This document shows, in pieces, positions 1 through 5,331 of a stretch of 10,285 nucleotides of DNA. This DNA comes from Chryseobacterium gleum (GTDB taxonomy: Bacteria > Bacteroidota > Bacteroidia > Flavobacteriales_D > Sanyastnellaceae): the NCBI GenBank assembly GCA_945897395.1, contig CAMDFE010000035.1, positions 1-10,285 on the forward strand. Reading direction: 5' to 3'. Position 1 is the stretch's first letter; every line of letters starts with the position of its first letter. The notes under the pieces were generated by a model. The model was not told where the DNA came from and did not search any database. It saw nothing but the letters and a program-made list of their open reading frames with translations. Both the position numbers and the translations under genes were made by a program.

Positions 1-64
1 CCCAACCGCTGAGTTGAATGGTTGTTCCTATTGGAAGAGAAGAAATTATTTCTTTGATGTTCAT
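1..64 (-). CDS. asnS: Probable asparaginyl-tRNA synthetase, N-terminus only (partial)
   Basis: Only the first 21 codons are inside the window. The reading starts at an ATG (62-64 on the minus strand) and gives MNIKEIISSLPIGTTIQLSGW, cut off by the window edge. A short helix followed by 'G..I.L.GW' resembles the start of the anticodon-binding OB-fold of class IIb aminoacyl-tRNA synthetases, especially bacterial AsnRS, which often begins 'IKELL....G..V.V.GWVRT'. If correct, the enzyme charges tRNA-Asn with asparagine in the cytoplasm. The gene follows the ABC ATPase on the same strand after a 37-base gap, and a TAnnTTTG element in that gap suggests its own promoter. The identification rests on 21 residues, so another OB-fold protein, such as a different class II synthetase, remains possible. 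Confidence 0.4.
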   Translation of the reverse strand, partial: MNIKEIISSLPIGTTIQLSGW

Positions 65-68
65 GGTG

Positions 69-95
69 AAAAAATGAGTGGCAAATATACGCCAC
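69..95 (-). terminator. Weak hairpin plus T-run after the ABC ATPase gene
   Basis: On the minus strand GTGGC (95-91) can pair with GCCAC (82-78) around an 8-base loop, followed by TCA and a run of six T (74-69). This resembles a weak intrinsic terminator for the ABC ATPase gene. The stem is only 5 bp and the same bases overlap the TATATTTG element, so it could equally be an operator-like inverted repeat or chance. Confidence 0.25.
82..89 (-). promoter_or_regulatory. -7 promoter element (TATATTTG) of the probable asnS
   Basis: Read on the minus strand this is TATATTTG, an exact match to the Bacteroidota primary-sigma -7 consensus TAnnTTTG. It ends 17 bases before the ATG at 64, leaving room for a short untranslated leader. 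No clear -33 TTG lies about 19-20 bases upstream. The element is inferred from sequence alone. Confidence 0.45.
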
Positions 96-101
96 GAGAG
101 G

Positions 102-788
102 TTATACTTGGGCGAGGTCGCTTTCAACAATTCCGTCGCGCATGCGAACCACGCGTTTGGCGTGAAGGGCAATGTCTTCTTCGTGGGTAACGAGAACAAT
201 GGTGTTCCCCGCTTGATGAATGATGTCTAACAATTGCATAATCTCTTCACTTGTTTTGGAGTCTAGGTTTCCAGTGGGCTCGTCTGCTAAAATAATTGAC
301 GGATGATTCACAAGCGCTCTTGCTACAGCTACGCGCTGACGTTGTCCGCCTGAGAGTTCGTTCGGTCTGTGTTTTATTCGATCGCCTAGTCCAACTTGTT
401 CCAAGACCTCTTTGGCTTTCTTTAATCGTTCGGCTTCAGGAATTCCAGCGTAGACGAGGGGAAGAGCCACATTTTGAAGAGCGGTTAGTCGTGGAAGAAG
501 GTTAAATGTTTGAAAGACAAAGCCAATTTCTTTGTTTCGAATGGCTGCCAATTCGCTGTCTGAAAGTTGAGCCACATTGGGACCGTTCAGAAAATATTCT
601 CCTGAAGTGGGAGTGTCTAAACACCCGATAATATTCATGAGCGTTGACTTTCCGGATCCAGATGGACCCATTAAAGCGACATACTCATTTTTTTTGATTG
701 AGAGATTTATCCCGTTCAGCGCACGCACGGTTTCTTCACCAATGGTGTAGAAACGGGTAAGGTTTTCAATGCGAATGACTTCGTGCAT
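102..788 (-). CDS. ABC transporter ATP-binding protein, MacB/LolD family
   Basis: This 228-residue protein is a complete stand-alone nucleotide-binding subunit. In order it shows Walker A GPSGSGKST (41-49), Q-loop Gln93 in VFQTFNLLP, signature LSGGQ (145-149), Walker B IILADE (165-170), D-loop NLDS (174-177) and switch His202 (LVTHE). The short N-terminus, the 'GCLDTPTSGEY' segment and the overall length match the MacB/LolD/FtsE-like class, which powers mechanotransmission-type transporters moving lipoproteins, peptides or drugs at the inner membrane. No permease gene is adjacent in the window, so the partner and substrate are unknown and no symbol is given. The ATG at 786-788 is favoured because the protein aligns from the usual first strand and because TAGTTTTG sits four bases upstream. 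The probable asnS follows on the same strand. The family is secure; the substrate is not. Confidence 0.93.
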   Translation of the reverse strand: MHEVIRIENLTRFYTIGEETVRALNGINLSIKKNEYVALMGPSGSGKSTLMNIIGCLDTPTSGEYFLNGPNVAQLSDSELAAIRNKEIGFVFQTFNLLPRLTALQNVALPLVYAGIPEAERLKKAKEVLEQVGLGDRIKHRPNELSGGQRQRVAVARALVNHPSIILADEPTGNLDSKTSEEIMQLLDIIHQAGNTIVLVTHEEDIALHAKRVVRMRDGIVESDLAQV

Positions 789-792
789 GGGG

Positions 793-800
793 CAAAACTA
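793..800 (-). promoter_or_regulatory. -7 promoter element (TAGTTTTG) of the ABC ATPase gene
   Basis: The minus strand reads TAGTTTTG, an exact TAnnTTTG match, then CCCC and the ATG. With the usual few bases between this element and the transcription start, the mRNA would begin at or very near the start codon. No obvious -33 TTG is seen. Confidence 0.45.
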
Positions 801-812
801 ACGAGGATTTGT

Positions 813-820
813 TATATTTG
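813..820 (+). promoter_or_regulatory. -7 promoter element (TATATTTG) of the T9SS cargo gene
   Basis: TATATTTG is an exact TAnnTTTG match lying 66 bases before the ATG at 887. It also overlaps the codons that follow a possible TTG start at 809. Transcription would therefore begin downstream of that TTG, which supports ATG 887 as the true start. The divergent element of the ABC gene lies only 12 bases away. Confidence 0.45.
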
Positions 821-886
821 AAGAATAAACCTACCGAGGCAACTTTACCATGGCTAATGTTGTCTTTATGGAAGAAATCTTCACGA

Positions 887-2770
887 ATGAAAAAAATAGT
901 ATTCTTTATTGCTTTATTAGCCGCGCAAGCTTTGCAAGCTCAGATTGCTGTGTCTTATGTCACCGCTGATCAAGCCGTTCAATCACTGTTAGGTCCTGGG
1001 GTAACTTATTCCAATGCGGTGTTCACTGGAATGTCTCAGCAATTGGGTCAGATGACAGGAAACACGAATCCGAATTTTCAAATTACAGAAGGGATTGTGA
1101 TTGGATGTTCTGATGCTCAGGAAGTTGTTCCTAATTTTTTCGGAACGGCTATTACTCCCAATATTTCTGGTGATCCAGATTTACTTTCGGTTGCTAACTC
1201 TGTTCCACCATTGATTGGTCAAGGATTTACGGTTGGTTCAGTTAACAACATCGCTTCACTTGAATTTGATTTTGTGGCCATTGGTGATAGTTTAAATTTC
1301 AACTACATTTTTGGGTCAGATGAATATTTGACATGGGTAAACAGTCAATTCAACGATGTATTTGCGTTCTTCTTAAGCGGTCCAGGAATTACGGGTTCAT
1401 ATGCGAGCCCAGCGGCTTTTCCAGGTGGGTCGGTGAATATTGCCATTGTTCCACAGTCAGTGCCGCCTTTGCCAATTACAATTAGTTCAGTGAACAATGT
1501 GATAAATGCGCCTTATTACGTTGACAATGGAGCAGGCGGGATTCCTATTAATTTGAATGGTTTTACCGTTAAAATTGCTGCTCAGTATGACTTGGTTTGC
1601 GGTGAGACGTATCACATTCGTTTGGCTATTGCAAACGGGTCTGACCAAGCTTTGAAGTCTGATGTAATTATTGAAGCAGGGTCTTTCACAACAGGGACAG
1701 ATAATGCCGGAATTTCATCGAGTGTAGTAAATCCAGCTCCCAACCTTCCTCCGAATTCAGTTTTGGAAGGATGCGTGAACGGACAAGTTACGTTCAACTT
1801 CCCTGATTGCTTGGCTCAAGGAGATACGGTTAATCTCATTTTCGGTGGAACAGCAACTTACTTAGAAGATTATCATACCAATGGAGTTACACAGTTTGTT
1901 GTTGCTGATACTATGTTTGTTATAGATATCATAACCATTCCAGATAATATTTTTGAGGGTACGGAAACAATTATCATTAGCTGCAGCTATTTGTGTGAAG
2001 GCGCCTGTGACTCTGTTTCAGTGAGCGCTTCGTTGGACTTACTTGATTATGCGGGTATGTTTGTTGCTCCAACTGAGGATTCTTTGCTTTGCCCAGGAAT
2101 ATCTTTAACGGTTAATCCTGGAGCTCAGGGTGGCTGGCCTCCATACATCTATTCATGGTCGAATGGGCAGGCTGGACCCACTCAAACTTTTTCGCAAGGA
2201 TCGGCTGGAACGTATTCATACACCTTCTCTGATTATTGTGGTTCTTCGTTTACAGATGACTTCATCATTACAGAACCGCCTGTATTTGGATTCGCTACAG
2301 ACCAAGATTTGTGCGCAGGAATTGAATCGGAATTGCTGGTGTATGGCGGATTGGAGCCCTACGTTTATCAATTCGATATATTGTCTATGCTATTGAATCC
2401 GCTAACAAATACCATTACGGGAATAGCGAACAACGCTTCTGATGTTATCATTACAGATGCTTGTAACCAACAAGCAATTGTTCCATTCATTATAACTGTT
2501 TGTGATACGCATGAGCCAAACTTATTGCTTGTCAATGAAGATGATTACGACAACGAGTTTTTCAGAATTCAGGGGCTTGAAAGTTTCCCAAACAGCCAAG
2601 TTCGAATTTATAACCGTTGGGGAACTCTTATTTACGAGTCTTTGAATTACAGCAATCTAACACCTTGGGATGCTACAGATGCTCAAGACGGTGTTTACTT
2701 CTGGATCTTCAACCGTTCAGACGGAATTAGCAGAGAAGGATATGTGCACGTGATGCACAAGAAGCTCTAA
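887..2770 (+). CDS. Secreted choice-of-anchor L protein with T9SS type B (CHU_C-like) sorting domain
   Basis: The 627-residue product begins with a clear Sec signal peptide: MKK, a hydrophobic core, and probable cleavage after ALQA near residue 18. Residues about 21-266 match the choice-of-anchor L domain, with the hallmark 'FNYIFGSDEY' and 'FNDVFAFFLSGPG'. A Calx-beta-like segment (about 294-386, 'IPDNIFEGTETIII') and two Ig/SprB-like modules (about 394-464 and 464-540) follow. Residues about 543-627 are a gliding-motility-associated C-terminal domain (IYNRWGTLIYE, then W-D and DGVYFW), the type B sorting signal for export by the type IX system. It is expected on the cell surface or released; its ligand or enzymatic role is unknown and no catalytic domain was recognised. 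The opening of the sorting domain lacks the usual 'TPNGDG' and reads NLLLVNEDDYDNEFF. An in-frame TTG start at 809 would bury the signal peptide behind 26 unlikely residues. The gene stands alone and converges on gpmI. Confidence 0.88.
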   Translation: MKKIVFFIALLAAQALQAQIAVSYVTADQAVQSLLGPGVTYSNAVFTGMSQQLGQMTGNTNPNFQITEGIVIGCSDAQEVVPNFFGTAITPNISGDPDLLSVANSVPPLIGQGFTVGSVNNIASLEFDFVAIGDSLNFNYIFGSDEYLTWVNSQFNDVFAFFLSGPGITGSYASPAAFPGGSVNIAIVPQSVPPLPITISSVNNVINAPYYVDNGAGGIPINLNGFTVKIAAQYDLVCGETYHIRLAIANGSDQALKSDVIIEAGSFTTGTDNAGISSSVVNPAPNLPPNSVLEGCVNGQVTFNFPDCLAQGDTVNLIFGGTATYLEDYHTNGVTQFVVADTMFVIDIITIPDNIFEGTETIIISCSYLCEGACDSVSVSASLDLLDYAGMFVAPTEDSLLCPGISLTVNPGAQGGWPPYIYSWSNGQAGPTQTFSQGSAGTYSYTFSDYCGSSFTDDFIITEPPVFGFATDQDLCAGIESELLVYGGLEPYVYQFDILSMLLNPLTNTITGIANNASDVIITDACNQQAIVPFIITVCDTHEPNLLLVNEDDYDNEFFRIQGLESFPNSQVRIYNRWGTLIYESLNYSNLTPWDATDAQDGVYFWIFNRSDGISREGYVHVMHKKL

Positions 2771-2784
2771 TTGGTAAAAGAATA

Positions 2785-4290
2785 TTAAATCAGCGAAACC
2801 CCAGACATTGTTTGGGGTTTTTCTATTCCCAAAAGTTCAAGTACGGTGGGAGCTACGTCTGCTAATTTTCCGTCGTTGACTTTTGTGATTTCTTTGTCTA
2901 CAATCCACACGGGAACGGGGTTGGTGGTGTGTGCTGTATTCGGAGAACCGTCTTCGTTTACTGCACAATCTGCGTTTCCGTGATCGGCAATAACGATTAA
3001 TGAATATCCCAATTGAATAGCTGTTTCAGCTACTTGTTGAAGACACGCGTCAGTAGTTTCAATCGCCTTGACTATGGCTTGGTAAACGCCTGTGTGTCCG
3101 ACCATATCTGGATTAGCGAAATTCAAACAGAAAAAATCAGGTGTTTTATCGTGAAGAAATTGAATGCAAGAGGAAGCAATTTCTTTCGCGCTCATTTCGG
3201 GTTGAAGGTCATAGGTTGCGACCTTGGGTGAAGGAACCATAAGTCTGCTTTCACCTTCAAAGGGCTCTTCTCTTCCGCCGTTAAAAAAGAATGTTACGTG
3301 CGGATATTTTTCAGTTTCTGCAATGCGTAATTGCGTTTTGTTTGCGGAAGACAATGTTTCTCCAAGGGTGTGCATGAGGTTGTCTTTTTCGAAAAGAATA
3401 TGCACGTTTTGAAACGAATCGTCGTAGCGTGTCATGGTCACGTAATACAACGGCATCTTCTTCATCCCAAATTCTGGAAAATCTTGTTGATGAAGTGCCA
3501 AGGTAATTTCACGACAACGGTCTGTTCTAAAGTTGAAACAAATAACCACGTCGTTTTCTTCAATGCCTTGATAGTTTCCTTCAATTTGAATAGGTTCAAT
3601 AAACTCATCGGTAACGCCATTCACGTAAGATTGCGCAACGGCTAATGATGCAGAGGGGCTTTTGTTTTCCGATCCGCTTGTAAACAGGTCATACGCTTTC
3701 TGAACTCGCTCCCAACGTTTGTCTCGGTCCATGGCGAAGTACCTTCCAACCACACTAGCAATTTTAGTTTGTGTTCCGTCCAGGTGGTTTTCTAAATCTT
3801 CAATAAATCCTTCACCGCTTTTAGGGTCGCAATCTCTTCCATCTGTAATGGCATGAATGAACACTTTCGAAAGCTCTTGCTCTTCACAAATATCGACAAG
3901 TGCTTTCAAATGATTGATGTGCGAATGCACTCCTCCATCTGAAACGAGACCGATGAAATGCACGTTTTTATTTTCTTTTTTTGCATGTTGAAGGGCAGCT
4001 AAGAGCACTTCATTTTTATGCAACTCATTGTTGCGAATGCTCAAGTGAATTTTTACTAGGTCTTGGTACACAACTCTCCCAGCTCCAATGTTCATGTGTC
4101 CCACTTCACTGTTCCCCATCTGTCCTTCCGGAAGACCTACGAATTCTCCGTCTGTGCGCAAGGTCGCGTGAGCTGCTGTTTTATTCAGGTGATGTGTGAA
4201 AGGAGTCTGCGCGCTAAGTATAGCATTCGAGTGATCGTTCTTCCCAATGCCCCAGCCGTCTAAAATAATAAGACCTACTTTTTTAGTCAT
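2785..4290 (-). CDS. gpmI: 2,3-bisphosphoglycerate-independent phosphoglycerate mutase
   Basis: This 501-residue cytoplasmic enzyme interconverts 3- and 2-phosphoglycerate in glycolysis and gluconeogenesis using two Mn2+ ions and a phosphoserine intermediate. Alkaline-phosphatase-superfamily landmarks are all present: Asp11 in LDGWG, nucleophile Ser61 in MGNSEVGHMNIGAGR, SDGGVHSH around 117-124, the 'TDGRD' motif (149-153), Asp395 and His399 in DMVGHTG, Asp436 and His437 in ADHGNAD, and His454 in AHTTNPVP. The expected metal ligands are thus complete. Length matches the usual 505-515. ATG 4290 is chosen over an upstream ATG at 4323: it yields the canonical MTKKVGLIILDGWG start and overlaps the histidine-kinase stop codon as ATGA, implying translational coupling. 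It is probably co-transcribed with the kinase; no promoter was seen directly before it. The last codons contain the terminator of the opposing gene. Confidence 0.97.
   Translation of the reverse strand: MTKKVGLIILDGWGIGKNDHSNAILSAQTPFTHHLNKTAAHATLRTDGEFVGLPEGQMGNSEVGHMNIGAGRVVYQDLVKIHLSIRNNELHKNEVLLAALQHAKKENKNVHFIGLVSDGGVHSHINHLKALVDICEEQELSKVFIHAITDGRDCDPKSGEGFIEDLENHLDGTQTKIASVVGRYFAMDRDKRWERVQKAYDLFTSGSENKSPSASLAVAQSYVNGVTDEFIEPIQIEGNYQGIEENDVVICFNFRTDRCREITLALHQQDFPEFGMKKMPLYYVTMTRYDDSFQNVHILFEKDNLMHTLGETLSSANKTQLRIAETEKYPHVTFFFNGGREEPFEGESRLMVPSPKVATYDLQPEMSAKEIASSCIQFLHDKTPDFFCLNFANPDMVGHTGVYQAIVKAIETTDACLQQVAETAIQLGYSLIVIADHGNADCAVNEDGSPNTAHTTNPVPVWIVDKEITKVNDGKLADVAPTVLELLGIEKPQTMSGVSLI
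2796..2822 (+). terminator. Intrinsic terminator of the T9SS cargo gene, inside the gpmI coding end
   Basis: On the plus strand AAACCCCA (2796-2803) pairs perfectly with TGGGGTTT (2813-2820) around a 9-base loop, and the T-run continues to TTTTTCT. It begins 26 bases after the stop codon of the secreted-protein gene. The same bases encode the C-terminal 'KPQTMSGVS' stretch of GpmI on the other strand. On the minus strand no T-run follows the hairpin, so it should act only on plus-strand transcription. Confidence 0.65.
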
Positions 4291-5225
4291 TTTGAAAAAG
4301 TAATTTGAAAGCGACTTCCGCATGGGGAATTGTCGCTAATGGTTATTTCTGCTTTATGTGCTTTGCAAATTTCTTTCACGATATAAAGTCCTAATCCAGT
4401 GCCTTTTTGTGAACGAGTTTCTTCGTTTCCAACGCGATGAAATTTTTCGAAAATTGATTTTCTTTCTTCGTTAGGAATACCTATTCCGAAATCTGAAATC
4501 TCCATTAGAACAATGTGCTCACTTCCTTTTAATAAAACTGAAATGGGTTCAGAAACGGGTGAATATTTATTAGCGTTTTCGAGAAGGTTGAAAAGTAAGC
4601 TCACAAGCATGTTCTCTTCCGCTTGCAAAAAAACATTCGAATGAATGTTTGAGTTTACCGTGCGCTCAGGGAAGAGCTGTTGGAATCGCTTTATTTGCGC
4701 TTCAACGAGTGCGGATAAATCTGTTTTTTGCCAATTTCCGAGGACGGTGTTTTGTTCGAATTGTGTAGCGAGCAAAATGTTGTTCACCAGGGTTTCGAGA
4801 CGGTTTGATTCGGTAATAATGTCTGTGCACAAATCTTGCGATTGTTCTTCCGATAGTTTACGGTTTTTGAGTGTTTGCGAATTCAAGCGAATAGCAGCAA
4901 TAGGTGTTTTTAATTCATGAGTCACTGCGAGTAAAAAATTCTTTTCTTTTTGAGCGCGTGTCAAGTCTTGCCAAACATTTTTCTTGATCCACCAAATTCC
5001 CAAAAACAAGAGCAGAAGAAAAACTCCGCCTTCCCCTACAATCATAAAAATTTTATTTCGAAGCGCATTTTCTGGAAGTTTGGCTCCTTCTGATTTGAGT
5101 TGCTGTAAATAGGCAAATTGTAGCTTGTACAATTGCCATCCCCACCAAACCAATTGAAAAACGAGGTAGGCTGCCATAAGGTAAAGTACTCCTAACAATC
5201 TGCGTTTATTTCGGATCGATTTCAT
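4287..5225 (-). CDS. Small two-transmembrane sensor histidine kinase (orphan in this window)
   Basis: The product, 312 residues from ATG 5225, is an inner-membrane sensor kinase. Transmembrane helices lie near residues 10-33 and 59-80, with only about 25 residues between them, so there is no obvious external sensor domain. No HAMP domain is recognisable before the dimerisation helix. The H-box THELKTP has phospho-acceptor His103; the ATP-binding domain has N-box NLLENANKY (213-221), G1 DFGIG (245-249), F-box IFEKFHR (258-264) and G2 GTGLGL (275-280). All catalytic motifs look intact. It should autophosphorylate and pass phosphate to a response regulator, but none is encoded here: the following gene is gpmI, overlapping by four bases. 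A start at 5240 would put the initiation codon upstream of the -7 element, so 5225 is preferred. The signal sensed is unknown; the tiny loop suggests intramembrane or protein-mediated sensing. Confidence 0.92.
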   Translation of the reverse strand: MKSIRNKRRLLGVLYLMAAYLVFQLVWWGWQLYKLQFAYLQQLKSEGAKLPENALRNKIFMIVGEGGVFLLLLFLGIWWIKKNVWQDLTRAQKEKNFLLAVTHELKTPIAAIRLNSQTLKNRKLSEEQSQDLCTDIITESNRLETLVNNILLATQFEQNTVLGNWQKTDLSALVEAQIKRFQQLFPERTVNSNIHSNVFLQAEENMLVSLLFNLLENANKYSPVSEPISVLLKGSEHIVLMEISDFGIGIPNEERKSIFEKFHRVGNEETRSQKGTGLGLYIVKEICKAHKAEITISDNSPCGSRFQITFSK

Positions 5226-5229
5226 ACTG

Positions 5230-5237
5230 CAAAAGTA
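5230..5237 (-). promoter_or_regulatory. -7 promoter element (TACTTTTG) of the kinase-gpmI operon
   Basis: The minus strand reads TACTTTTG, an exact TAnnTTTG match, then CAGT and the ATG at 5225. The four-base gap predicts an mRNA starting at or next to the start codon. The extended word TACTTTTGCA recurs exactly before the dehydrogenase gene at 7622. Confidence 0.5.
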
Positions 5238-5319
5238 CATCGCTATTCTTAAATCAGTTGGGAAACAAATGTTGTTTAATTTTTTATGTTTTAATAGTCA
5301 ATGAATGGAAAAGTAGATG

Positions 5320-5327
5320 CAATTTTG
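5320..5327 (+). promoter_or_regulatory. Possible -7 element (CAATTTTG) of the patatin-barrel gene
   Basis: CAATTTTG differs from TAnnTTTG at one position and is followed by CACC and the ATG at 5332, the same four-base gap as for two other genes here. It lies within the interrupted palindrome TGCAA-TT-TTGCA (5318-5329), which could be a regulator site. No clear -33 element is seen. Confidence 0.3.
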
Positions 5328-5331
5328 CACC

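Noticed and set aside
809..886. Twenty-six-residue N-terminal extension of the T9SS cargo from a TTG start at 809
   Set aside because: It would place the signal peptide internally and the start codon upstream of the TATATTTG element; ATG 887 gives a normal signal peptide.
850..969. Possible upstream ORF (ATG at 850) overlapping the start of the T9SS cargo gene in another frame
   Set aside because: About 39 codons with no recognisable features; it overlaps the signal-peptide coding region and is most likely chance.
3331..3645. 104-codon plus-strand open frame opposite gpmI
   Set aside because: It is an antisense shadow of a strongly conserved enzyme; the translation shows no domain and the composition looks random.
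4291..4323. Upstream ATG giving GpmI eleven extra residues
   Set aside because: These codons lie within the histidine-kinase end; the ATGA overlap and the family's typical start favour 4290.
5226..5331. Small RNA or riboswitch in the largest intergenic gap
   Set aside because: The 106 bases are AT-rich and hold divergent promoter elements; no stable stem set or known aptamer core was seen.
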